Shown piece after piece: positions 26,984 through 34,776 of a stretch of DNA of 64,000 bases. Source of the stretch: Zoogloeaceae bacterium. Its GTDB lineage: Bacteria > Pseudomonadota > Gammaproteobacteria > Burkholderiales > Rhodocyclaceae. The stretch's first letter is position 1. Each line of letters starts with the position of its first letter. Position numbers and translations under genes: made by a program. The notes beneath the pieces were generated by a model that was given only the letters and a program-made list of their open reading frames with translations, had not been told where the DNA came from and ran no database searches. The stretch is taken from positions 186,001 through 250,000 of the forward strand of contig JACKMC010000001.1 of NCBI GenBank assembly GCA_024235595.1. Direction: 5' to 3'.

Positions 26984-28288
26984 TCAGGCCCCAGGCGAAG
27001 CGCTCGCCAGGCGCTCGAAAACCGGCTCCGCCTCGGCGTATCGATCGGTCTGCACGAGCAAACGCCCGAGGTGCCTGAGCGCTGCCGGGTGATCGGGTAC
27101 GAGTGCGAGCACCTGCCGGTAGCCGGATTCCGCCTCGTCCGTCCTTCCCGCCTCGTGATAGCGAGCCGACTGCCTGACCATTGCGGCGATGCTTCGCGAG
27201 TCGGACGGGTCCTGTTCTCGCGCGGGGTCGAGGGTGCTGACGATGATGTACTTGATGTGTCGGTCGGTGGCACCGAACGAGTATTTGTAGTGTTCGTCGC
27301 CGCGCAGCAGATCATAGGTGTGCAAGCCGTTTGCGATCGCCCAGCGAATACTGTGCGCGTGGAGTACCAGGCCCGGTGGGGGATCGTTACAGGATTCGTC
27401 GCGGCCGGCCACGAAGAACATCAAGGTCTTCTTCTCGCGGTCGACGAAACTGGCCAGCGCGCCCAGCGGCTCCGAGCCGCGCCACAGGACCGGCAGAAAC
27501 AGGGCATCGTCGGCCCGCGCCTGGTGGAGAATGCTGCGGTACTTGCTTGCAAGTTCGTCGACTCGATCGCCCTTGCGCCGTGCCCATTTGCTCCGCCAGA
27601 AAGCGACGAGTATCTCGATGTCCCGCTCGAAGGTCCGGCTGTCCGCCTCGGTGAACCTCAGCTCATCAGACTGATCGATCTTGCGCAGAAAGCGGCGGAT
27701 CTTCTGCCGCGTGTTGGCGCTGATCCTGTCCTGCAGATAGCGATCGAAATCCTCGGGCAAGGAGACATAGGGACAGACCAGAAGATTGGTATTGTCGGTC
27801 TTCACGATTCGCTGGCGCTCATCGTGGTGCAGGTCCGGCCCCTCGAGCGCCGAGATGAAGGAAGCCAGACGCTTCGCCGGGGCGCGAAAATTCTTCAGCG
27901 TCAGTCGCCGCCAGCCCATGCTGCGCAAGTGTGCGCCAAAAGCCGCGGCCGCCGTTTCGTGGTCGGGGTGACAGATGAAACCGGTGTAGTCGGCCCAGGA
28001 GATGCTCCCGGCCATCTGGATTTCACTGCAGAAGCGTTGCCTGCTCTTGCTGAATCGTACGCGTCGGAGCAAGGGAAAAAAGGCGACATGATCGCTATCG
28101 TCGGTGGAATGCCTCGCGGCCAGGACACACCAGTTGTTCCCCTCGTCGCTGAACAACTGCCTCATCCAGCCCCACGAGAGAAAGTAGTGGGCCTCGGGAT
28201 CGGCCGCATATACCGCTTTCCAGTTGGCCTCCAGCGCTTCGAATGCGGCAAAGCTGTCGATGATGTCCAGTTGCATGGCTTGTTCCAT
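26984..28288 (-). CDS. BioF2/CelD-like GNAT acyltransferase with C-terminal TPR
   Basis: 434 residues from the ATG at 28288; ribosome site weak, and an ATG at 28276 is possible. The main part resembles the Acetyltransf_6 (BioF2-like, FemAB-related) family also named CelD in cellulose and exopolysaccharide clusters. It has an N-terminal WKAVYAADPEAHYFLSWGW, a central TRQKIRRFLRKI, and the conserved YDLLRGDEHYKYSFG near residue 335. The last ~65 residues form one to two TPR units (ARYHEAGRTDEAESGYRQV and following). It is divergent from the repeat-protein/type I export operon and shares its 494-base upstream region. The predicted role is acyl or aminoacyl transfer to a polymer or peptide. Confidence 0.78.
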   Translation of the reverse strand: MEQAMQLDIIDSFAAFEALEANWKAVYAADPEAHYFLSWGWMRQLFSDEGNNWCVLAARHSTDDSDHVAFFPLLRRVRFSKSRQRFCSEIQMAGSISWADYTGFICHPDHETAAAAFGAHLRSMGWRRLTLKNFRAPAKRLASFISALEGPDLHHDERQRIVKTDNTNLLVCPYVSLPEDFDRYLQDRISANTRQKIRRFLRKIDQSDELRFTEADSRTFERDIEILVAFWRSKWARRKGDRVDELASKYRSILHQARADDALFLPVLWRGSEPLGALASFVDREKKTLMFFVAGRDESCNDPPPGLVLHAHSIRWAIANGLHTYDLLRGDEHYKYSFGATDRHIKYIIVSTLDPAREQDPSDSRSIAAMVRQSARYHEAGRTDEAESGYRQVLALVPDHPAALRHLGRLLVQTDRYAEAEPVFERLASASPGA

Positions 28289-28573
28289 GGTACCGACTCG
28301 AAGAGAAAGAAATCCGAGGCTGCGTTGCCGGGCGCTTGTGCGCGACCACCAGCGCCGACCGGCCAGGGGCGCCCGGGCGCTGCACATTTCAATGCAGGCC
28401 GCCCGATTCGCAGGCGCTGACTCCAAGCCGAAAACGCCTCGCAAGAGCACTCCGGGCAGCTATCGATCCGGCCCGCGAAGCCAGGTCATTCGCATGACGA
28501 TCTCATCCGCCTGCCAGGCCCGGAAGCCGCGTCGATTTGCTGCACTGCCGCGCACGTCCCTTGCACAACTTTC

Positions 28574-28601
28574 TTGCATTATTACCCAATCTCGCTATCT
28601 T
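28574..28601 (+). promoter_or_regulatory. Candidate sigma-70 promoter for the repeat-protein operon
   Basis: TTGCAT (28574-28579), a 16-base spacer and TATCTT (28596-28601), in the AT-richest part of the intergenic region between the divergent acyltransferase and repeat-protein genes. The fit to consensus is moderate. The -10 lies inside the first copy of the direct repeat described separately, which would suit repression or activation there. Confidence 0.35.
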
Positions 28602-28711
28602 GGTAAGGGCGTCGTCGCCCTCTCTGGCAACTCAAGTCCGTCGCTCCTCTGACGGCTTGCGGGCTGGCGGTGTCGCGCAACGCCGATCATTATTACGCAA
28701 CTCGCGATCGT
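28577..28711 (+). repeat. Pair of imperfect 24-25 bp direct repeats upstream of the repeat-protein gene
   Basis: Copy 1 (28577-28601) and copy 2 (28688-28711) share CATTATTAC, then CAA, CTCGC and ATC, with three substitutions and one single-base gap. They are 111 bases apart and lie between the divergent acyltransferase and the exported repeat protein. Their AT content contrasts with the surrounding sequence, so they are good candidate regulator sites for this locus. Confidence 0.5.
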
Positions 28712-28782
28712 CGTGGAAGATGACTCGGATGCCGGGCAATCCGGTGAACGAAACAACAACACCAAGAATGGAGACAGGTCAG

Positions 28783-29208
28783 ATGACGAAGCAATCCGAT
28801 CTAACGTTTGATGAATATCTCACCGGCGGTTCCGGCTCGGGCAAGGATTCCGGTTCCGGCAAGGGTTCCGGTTCCGGCAAGGCTTCCGCCTCCGGCAAGG
28901 GCTCCGGTTCGGGCGGCGGCTCGGGCTCCGGCAAGGCCTCGGCTTCCGGCAAGGGTTCCGGTTCGGGCGGCGGCTCGGGTTCCGGCAAGGGCTCCGGATC
29001 GGGCGGCGGCTCGGGCTCGGGCTCCGGCAAGGCCTCCGCTTCCGGCAAGGGTTCCGGTTCGGGCGGCGGTTCGGGATCGGGCAAGGGTTCCGGGTCGGGC
29101 GGCGGTTCAGGCTCCGGCAAGGGTTCCGGGTCGGGCGGGGGCTCCGGTTATGGTTCGGCCAAGGCCAGCGGCAAGGCCGACGGCTGCGACGACCACGGCT
29201 GGGTCTGA
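28783..29208 (+). CDS. Low-complexity Gly/Ser/Lys hexapeptide-repeat protein, putative type I secretion substrate
   Basis: 141 residues from the ATG at 28783 (GGAG and AGG just upstream). The 14-residue non-repetitive head MTKQSDLTFDEYLT has no Sec signal. Residues 15-126 are about eighteen hexapeptides of the form [GDA]S[GA]SG[KG], with GSGSGK, ASASGK and GSGSGG alternating; one copy is extended by two residues. The tail is KASGKADGCDDHGWV, with one Cys and an acidic-then-hydrophobic end such as type I substrates often have. The product is predicted to be disordered, basic and very Ser-rich. It is first in line before an ABC exporter, HlyD adaptor and kinase-like gene. Homologues are not known to me; the substrate role is inferred from context. 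Confidence 0.75.
   Translation: MTKQSDLTFDEYLTGGSGSGKDSGSGKGSGSGKASASGKGSGSGGGSGSGKASASGKGSGSGGGSGSGKGSGSGGGSGSGSGKASASGKGSGSGGGSGSGKGSGSGGGSGSGKGSGSGGGSGYGSAKASGKADGCDDHGWV
28825..29160 (+). repeat. 18-bp coding tandem repeat array
   Basis: In-frame array of about eighteen 18-bp units, built from GGC/GGT/TCC/TCG/AAG/GGG codons, encoding the hexapeptides of the repeat protein. Synonymous third-base changes between units show it is not a very recent perfect expansion. One unit is 24 bp. Slippage or recombination could change copy number without frameshift. Confidence 0.9.
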
Positions 29209-29291
29209 GATCGCCTGGACCGGTGGCTGGAACTGCCTCCACAAGGGGCAGGCCAGCCCTGCGCATTGAACCCGCGCAGACCCCGGTCCTG

Positions 29292-29323
29292 AATCCGGCC
29301 CGGATTGCATATCGGGCCGGATT
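29292..29323. promoter_or_regulatory. Hairpin between repeat-protein gene and exporter genes
   Basis: Perfect 11-bp stem (AATCCGGCCCG) with a 10-base loop, 84 bases after the repeat-protein stop and about 160 bases before the ABC gene. There is only a weak T tail (ATTGATCGTC). It could act as a partial terminator or mRNA 3'-end protector, giving more substrate than exporter. No gene is seen in the rest of 29209-29485. Confidence 0.55.
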
Positions 29324-29485
29324 GATCGTCAACGGTGACCCAGGCGCCGATCCCGGCTGCTTCGAAGCTCGCGAATCCGAGCGCCGATGTCCTGCCGGGC
29401 AGCCTTTTCGGGTAGATTGTTCAGGTCTTGCCGGTTTGCGTCCCAACGACCCACATGCCTCGCAATTCAAGAGGGCGACCACGAT

Positions 29486-31216
29486 ATGAGCGGAACGAAC
29501 GCCACCGCAACGCGCGCGAGCAGCAGTCGCACCGCCGATAGCGTCAACCCCTATCTGCGCCAGGTCATCGGATCGTTCAAGCGCGTCATGAAGAGCGTCT
29601 TCGTATTCAGTTTCTTCATCAACATGTTGATGCTGGCGGTACCGCTGTACCTGATCCAGATCTACAGCAAGGTCATTCCGAACCACAGTCTCGACACGCT
29701 GTATTTCCTCACCGCCATCATGATCGTGGCCTTGCTGGCGCTCGGCTATCTGAGCGCACTTCGCCGACGCATCCTCGCCAAGCTGGGTGCCTGGTTCGAG
29801 AACCGGCTGGGGGACCATCTGCTGGGCAGCGCGATCAAGCGCTCCAGCAAGAGACACCGCCCGTCGGTCGATATCCTGCGAGATCTGAGCCGACTGCGCC
29901 AGTTCATCTCCGGTTCGTCGATCATCGCGATTCTCGATCTGCCGTGGACGCCGGTCTATGTCGTCGTGCTGTACATGCTGCATCCCTATGTCGGCATGCT
30001 GGTGCTGGCGGGGGTGGTGGCCCTGCTGGGCCTGGCGATCGCAAACCAGTACGTGACGCGCAATATCGTCAAGATATCCGACGCGGCGCGGCGCGAGACG
30101 CTCGACGCCGCCTCGAACTATGTGCGCAACGCAGACGTGATCCAGGCCATGGGGATGCAGTCCGCGGTGCTCGATCGATGGCGCGGACAGCATGATGTCT
30201 CGCTTGCCCAGTCGCATGACGGCAGCGCGATCACGGCCCGTCTCGCCTCGTTGGCCAAACTCATTCGCCTGCTGCTGCAGGTCGCCGTGGTCAGCCTGTC
30301 GGCCTGGCTGATCCTGCAAGCGGAGCTCTCGGGTGGTGCCCTGATGGCCTGTCTGCTGCTCTTCCGGCGCGCGGTCTCGCCGCTCGAGCAATCCATTGCC
30401 TCGTGGGAGGCGGTGATCAAGGCTCGGTCGTCGTTCAGGAACGTGAGTTTCTACCTCGACCGCGCGCCGACGCTCGAAAAGGTCGAGAGCCTTCCTGCAC
30501 CGAATGGCGGCTTGTCGGTCGAGCGGGTGAGCTATCGGCATTCGGGGACGCGCAAACCCGTGCTCAGCCGCATTTCCTTCTCGGCGGAACCGGGCGACGT
30601 GGTGGCGATCATCGGCGATACGGCAGCCGGCAAGAGCACCTTGACCCGCATTCTGGTGGGGCTGAGCGAGCCGGCCTCGGGGCGCGTGACGCTTGACGGT
30701 TTCGAGCTGAGCCATTGGCCCCCGGAAGAGCTCGGGAAGCATGTCGGCTACCTGCCTCAGGATGTCGAACTGTTCCCGGGCACGATCCGCGAAAACATCG
30801 CCCGCTTGCAGGACGGCGACATCGACAAGGTCATCGAGGCGGCCCGGCTGGCCAACGCGCATGAGCTCATCCAGCGCCTGCCCGATGGCTACGACACCGA
30901 CATCGGCGAGAACGGCATGCGGCTCTCCGGCGGTCAGCGGCAGCGCATCGCATTGGCGCGGGTTTTCTACGGCTCGCCGCGGCTGGTGGTGCTCGACGAA
31001 CCCGACGCCAATCTCGACGCCGACGGGCGGTCAGCGCTGGTGCTGGCTTTGCGCAATCTCAAGGATCAGGGCGCGATCGTCGTGCTGATCACCCATCAAC
31101 CGAATGCCCAGCTGTTTGTCGATCGCGTGTACGCCTTGAAGAACGGCGTCCTCGAGGCAGTGGACAGCGAAGACACGAAACATGAAAGCGTGGTTCACAA
31201 ACTCCAGCGCAAGTGA
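29486..31216 (+). CDS. Type I secretion ABC exporter, PrtD-type
   Basis: 576 residues. An ABC membrane domain spans about residues 25-330, with the PrtD-family start NPYLRQVIGSFKRVMKSVF and VPLYLIQIYSKVIPNHSLDTL. The ATPase domain follows: Walker A GDTAAGKST near residue 378, Q-loop YLPQDVELF, signature LSGGQRQRIALAR near 480, Walker B VVLDEPDANLD near 502, and His switch ITHQ. There is no N-terminal C39 peptidase domain, so it exports without leader cleavage. It overlaps the adaptor gene by 35 bases. The likely cargo is the adjacent Gly/Ser/Lys repeat protein. An outer-membrane TolC partner must be encoded elsewhere. Confidence 0.93.
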   Translation: MSGTNATATRASSSRTADSVNPYLRQVIGSFKRVMKSVFVFSFFINMLMLAVPLYLIQIYSKVIPNHSLDTLYFLTAIMIVALLALGYLSALRRRILAKLGAWFENRLGDHLLGSAIKRSSKRHRPSVDILRDLSRLRQFISGSSIIAILDLPWTPVYVVVLYMLHPYVGMLVLAGVVALLGLAIANQYVTRNIVKISDAARRETLDAASNYVRNADVIQAMGMQSAVLDRWRGQHDVSLAQSHDGSAITARLASLAKLIRLLLQVAVVSLSAWLILQAELSGGALMACLLLFRRAVSPLEQSIASWEAVIKARSSFRNVSFYLDRAPTLEKVESLPAPNGGLSVERVSYRHSGTRKPVLSRISFSAEPGDVVAIIGDTAAGKSTLTRILVGLSEPASGRVTLDGFELSHWPPEELGKHVGYLPQDVELFPGTIRENIARLQDGDIDKVIEAARLANAHELIQRLPDGYDTDIGENGMRLSGGQRQRIALARVFYGSPRLVVLDEPDANLDADGRSALVLALRNLKDQGAIVVLITHQPNAQLFVDRVYALKNGVLEAVDSEDTKHESVVHKLQRK

Positions 31217-32570
31217 CGCGCTTGCCGTGTCGGCAACCGATGCGGCAAGCGCCGCGACGGAGCCGCCGGGCAGAGCGCTGCCCGCCCGCTTCGATTTTGC
31301 GGCGGACGTGGCACGCGGCTATGCGATCATCGTGCTCCTTCTTGTCCTGCTCTTTGCCGTGGGGGGTACCGTGCCGCTGTCCAGCGCGGCGATTGCGCCC
31401 GGTGTGGTCGGGGTGGCCGGGCAGAAGAAGAGCATCCAGCATCTCGAAGGCGGCATCGTGAAGAAGATCCTCGTCCGGGATGGCGATCTGGTGAGTGCGG
31501 GTCAACCCCTTGTCGAACTCAGCGACGTCAGCGCCCGCGCGAGCTACGAAGACCTGAACATCCGGCTCATCCAGGCCAAGGCCGAGCTGCTTCGCTGGCA
31601 CGCCGAGCAACAGGGTGAATCCGACCTCGATGGGGCTACGTGGACGCGTGTGCATGCCAACGACCCCGCTTCGCTGGCTGCGTTCGAGACGCAACGGCAA
31701 GTGCTGCGCAGCCGGCTTGCCGTGTTCAGGGAAAAGCTGGCCAATCTGAATCACCAGGTTTCACAAGCCCAGGAGCAGATCGCCGGGCGCGCCGCGAGAG
31801 TCGAGACGCTGCGTGCGCAGTCGCGTCTGGTGGATGAGGAGCTGGCCGAATACCAGCGGCTCAAGGCATCGGGCATGGCCACCCGCAAGCAGCTCTTCGA
31901 CTTGCGGCAGAAGCGCGCCGACATCAACGTGGATCTCAAGGACAGCGAGTCGACGATGGCGGTCGCCAGGCAGCTGATCGCCCAGTTGAGGTCGGAAATG
32001 CTTGAACTGCGAGGCATGCGAGATCAGGAGGCGGCGGAGAACCTCGATCGCCTGCGCGACGAGGTCGCGCGTCTGCAGCAGCAACTCGCGGCGGCTCGCA
32101 ATCAGCTCCAGCGGGTCGTCATCGAATCACCGATCCCGGGCTTCGCGGTCAATTCGGTGGTGCACACCACGGGCGGCGTGATCGCACCGGGCCAGGTAAT
32201 CATGGAGATCATTCCCACCGACGAGGCCCTTATCATCGACGTCAAGGTCGACCCGAAGGACCGCAATGCGGTCAGGGAGGGGCAGGACGCCGAGATTCGC
32301 TTCAGCGCCTTCGACCGACGCACGACCCTCCCGATCAAGGGCAAGGTTACGGTCATTTCCGCCGATCGCCTGCTCGATCCAGTGACCCAGGCGCCCTATT
32401 ACAAGACCTCGATCGCGCTGACCGAAGACCCTGCGGTCAAGCTCGAGGGGGCGACCCTGCACCCCGGCATGCAGGCCGAGGCGGTCATCATCACCGGCGA
32501 TCGAACCATCCTCAGCTACCTCGTCGCGCCGTTGGCGCGGAGTTTCAACCGCTCGTTTCGAGAAGAATAG
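31182..32570 (+). CDS. HlyD-type membrane fusion protein of a type I secretion system
   Basis: 462 residues. Cytoplasmic N-terminus of about 45 residues, one membrane helix at about 46-66, a half-lipoyl segment (KKSIQHLEGGIVKKILVRDGDLV) typical of HlyD/PrtE, a long coiled coil at about 165-305, the second lipoyl half and a beta-barrel with the C-terminal HPGMQAEAVI signature. It couples the inner-membrane ABC exporter to an outer-membrane channel. The start lies inside the end of the ABC gene, so expression is coupled. Confidence 0.93.
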   Translation: MKAWFTNSSASDALAVSATDAASAATEPPGRALPARFDFAADVARGYAIIVLLLVLLFAVGGTVPLSSAAIAPGVVGVAGQKKSIQHLEGGIVKKILVRDGDLVSAGQPLVELSDVSARASYEDLNIRLIQAKAELLRWHAEQQGESDLDGATWTRVHANDPASLAAFETQRQVLRSRLAVFREKLANLNHQVSQAQEQIAGRAARVETLRAQSRLVDEELAEYQRLKASGMATRKQLFDLRQKRADINVDLKDSESTMAVARQLIAQLRSEMLELRGMRDQEAAENLDRLRDEVARLQQQLAAARNQLQRVVIESPIPGFAVNSVVHTTGGVIAPGQVIMEIIPTDEALIIDVKVDPKDRNAVREGQDAEIRFSAFDRRTTLPIKGKVTVISADRLLDPVTQAPYYKTSIALTEDPAVKLEGATLHPGMQAEAVIITGDRTILSYLVAPLARSFNRSFREE

Positions 32571-32584
32571 AGTCGCTCATCCAT

Positions 32585-33649
32585 ATGTCTGCCAACAAGA
32601 AAACCTCCTCATCCAGGCCTCAGCGCAAGACCGGCGGCAAGAGCAGCAGCGAGCGCATTGCCCGTCGCAGGGATGCGCTCACGCGTGCCTGCCAGACCCT
32701 CCTCCAGCGCACTGTGGCGAGCGTCGACTATCCGGGCGGGCGCAGCCGCGAGTCGCTGCGAATGGTGCTCGACGGTGGCGACACGATCATCGCCACGAGG
32801 CGCAACGAGGCGCAGCTCGCCGCGGTCGAGGCGCGCACGCTGCGCGCGCTCAACGCCCACAAGGCACCTGCGCCCACCTTGCTGGCGACCGATGACGACC
32901 GCATCCTGCTGCAGGAAGAGCTGCGCGGCGAGCGCCTCTCGCTGGCCTTGAGGGACGCCGACGAAGGGCATGCCGAAAGGCTGTTGTCGTCGGCCTTGAC
33001 AGGTCTGTACCTGGCCCAGCGCGCGGCGAGCGCCGAAGGGCTGGAGCGCTACGTGCCCGCCCTGGGTACCGACGAAGCCTGGCTAAAGGCGCTCTTCGAC
33101 CGGCCGCGGCTCATTGGTGGCTACCTCGGCATTCCGGCGCCCGACCTCGACCGCAACGCCCTGCTCGGCCTGCTCGGCGTTCCGGAGCCGCGATTCGTCA
33201 AGTGGGACGCCCGGCCGGGCAACGCCTATGTGGTTGACGGCACGGTGTTCTGGTTCGACTGGGAGCATGCCGGCAAGCGCAACGCGCTCGACGACATGGC
33301 CTGGCTGCTCGGTGACGAGTTCGTGCCCGAATATCCTGAGATGGAGCTGCGCCTGATCGACGCCTTCGTCGGCAAGTTCGCCGACAGCGGGGCGGCGCAA
33401 GCAGCAAGGGAATACCTCTATGCCTACGGCACCTTCCACATGGTCGTCAGGTTGGCACTGATCCTCAAGTACAAGCGGGCCGAGTGGTGGGATCTGGACC
33501 ACTGCATCGAACGTGACAAGGTCGGCGTAACGCTGCTGTGCGCACGGCGCATCTGCCGTCGCGCCGAGCGATGGTCCGGCCGATCGAGCCTGGTCGCGCC
33601 GCTCGCGCCGTGGTTCAGAGCGATCTGCGAAGCGATCGAGGGCATGTAG
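32585..33649 (+). CDS. APH-fold kinase-like protein in the export operon
   Basis: 354 residues. The Lys/Ser-rich head of about 30 residues (KKTSSSRPQRKTGGKSSS) is followed by a kinase-like N-lobe, with IIATRR in place of the usual Lys strand, AVEARTLRAL as helix C, and a hinge LLQEEL. The catalytic loop reads KWDARPGN near residue 207 (Brenner-type D...N). The metal-binding strand is WFDWEHAG near 225. This is the aminoglycoside phosphotransferase/choline-kinase arrangement. It starts 15 bases after the HlyD stop. In this operon it could phosphorylate the Ser-rich exported peptide or a small molecule; that is hypothesis. The unusual Arg at the nucleotide-Lys position makes activity uncertain. 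Confidence 0.7.
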   Translation: MSANKKTSSSRPQRKTGGKSSSERIARRRDALTRACQTLLQRTVASVDYPGGRSRESLRMVLDGGDTIIATRRNEAQLAAVEARTLRALNAHKAPAPTLLATDDDRILLQEELRGERLSLALRDADEGHAERLLSSALTGLYLAQRAASAEGLERYVPALGTDEAWLKALFDRPRLIGGYLGIPAPDLDRNALLGLLGVPEPRFVKWDARPGNAYVVDGTVFWFDWEHAGKRNALDDMAWLLGDEFVPEYPEMELRLIDAFVGKFADSGAAQAAREYLYAYGTFHMVVRLALILKYKRAEWWDLDHCIERDKVGVTLLCARRICRRAERWSGRSSLVAPLAPWFRAICEAIEGM

Positions 33650-33696
33650 CCAGCATCGGCGAGGCCGTCGCGCGTGGCGCCGGGTGCTGACCCGGC

Positions 33697-34776
33697 CTAA
33701 AGGGTAAAGCGTGCGTATTCACTCTGCGTCGGCAGACCCTGCACCGCCCAGAAACGTCCCGTGGCCGGTTGCATGATGGCGGCGCCGCAGGTCTCCATGT
33801 CGAGCGGCGGCTCGGCGCGCACGCAGATTACCTGATCGCGGGTGAGGGCCATCAGCACTTCCGCGGTGAGCCCACCGCCGGCCAGCAGGCGGCGGCCCTG
33901 CGCCAGTCGCGCTTCGCTGGATGCCTGCGACGCCGCTGACCTGGGGCGGCACAGCGCGAGCGTCCGCGGGTCGAGGCAGTGGTTGCTGTGCAACAGCGCT
34001 TCGCCGCTGCTGCGGGTGACGTGGCAATGGCCGGGCATGGCTTCGATGTTGATACCCGTGCCGAGCCGGTCGAAGAGCTGGAAATTGTGGGCGCCGACCA
34101 GCTCGGCCCCGGTGATGCAGTCCAACGCGGCCTCGATGTCGGTCTGTTGCAAGGCCTTCCTGACCACCAGCGGCCAGGTCACGCCGATCTGCCCGCCCGC
34201 GCCGAGGAGGTTGTTGATGCCGATGGCGATGCCGGCATCGTTCATGCCGATCATGCCGACGCAGCCGGTGAGGCTGAAGGCCATGAAAGCCGGACCGTCC
34301 GCCGGGCGACCGTCGATCAGCACCACGTAGCGTGCGGAGCTGGCGTGCATGTCCCAGGTCTGGCCGAAGAAGCCCTTGCCGTCGGCGCTGAGGGCATCCG
34401 GCACGATGAAGGCGGTGCAGTCGTCCTCGGCCTGCGCGGTGGCGGCGTCGCCGTTGCCGCGTGCATACACGAGGTCGATGAAGTCGGTGAAGCCGTTGGT
34501 GATGATGAGTTCGGCAAGGCTCAGCCCGCAGGCCTCGGCGATGCCGCCGATCTCGTCCATGAGCTCGGGCGAATAGGCCGTGTGGGCGGGAATGCAGGCC
34601 TCGGCCAGCGCCAGTACCGCGTCGCGGCTCATCGCATGGCCGGTCCACACCGCACTGCCGGCGAGCGCCACCCGCTCGTCCGTGTACTTGCGGATGAGGT
34701 CCCGGCAGGCGTGGCCGTGAGCCAGCCCCATGTCGCGCGGCGAGCCCGCCAGCGCCAGTACCCGCGGGGCGCTCAT
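33697..34776 (-). CDS. C45-family Ntn hydrolase / acyltransferase (isopenicillin N acyltransferase-like)
   Basis: 359 residues. Resembles acyl-CoA:6-aminopenicillanate acyltransferases: N-terminal GSPRDMGLAHGHACRD, a middle GLSLAELIITNGFTDF, and the self-processing site DDCTAFIVP near residue 118, where Cys would become the N-terminal nucleophile after autocleavage. FGQTWDMH and GMIGMNDAGIAIGINNL follow as in the family. It hydrolyses or transfers acyl groups on amides; the natural substrate is unknown. Its ATG overlaps the stop of the aminotransferase gene, which implies a shared pathway acting on an amino or acylamino compound. Confidence 0.85.
   Translation of the reverse strand: MSAPRVLALAGSPRDMGLAHGHACRDLIRKYTDERVALAGSAVWTGHAMSRDAVLALAEACIPAHTAYSPELMDEIGGIAEACGLSLAELIITNGFTDFIDLVYARGNGDAATAQAEDDCTAFIVPDALSADGKGFFGQTWDMHASSARYVVLIDGRPADGPAFMAFSLTGCVGMIGMNDAGIAIGINNLLGAGGQIGVTWPLVVRKALQQTDIEAALDCITGAELVGAHNFQLFDRLGTGINIEAMPGHCHVTRSSGEALLHSNHCLDPRTLALCRPRSAASQASSEARLAQGRRLLAGGGLTAEVLMALTRDQVICVRAEPPLDMETCGAAIMQPATGRFWAVQGLPTQSEYARFTL

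Noticed and set aside
25928..28420. 830-codon plus-strand frame across cupin and acyltransferase genes
   Set aside because: Runs through two unrelated genes on the other strand and has no domain; high-GC artefact.
28783..28830. Double-glycine leader peptide (TGG at residues 14-16) as in bacteriocins
   Set aside because: The ELxxI pattern before GG is not matched and the exporter lacks a C39 peptidase domain, so leader cleavage is not supported.
28825..29160. Possible CRISPR or non-coding tandem repeat
   Set aside because: Repeats are contiguous 18-bp units without spacers, stay in one reading frame and begin after a good ribosome site, so they are coding.
28820..30862. 680-codon open frame on the minus strand across the repeat gene and ABC exporter
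   Set aside because: It is the antisense shadow of the repeat array (Pro/Glu/Arg low complexity) and of a clear ABC transporter; no start signal and no recognisable domain.
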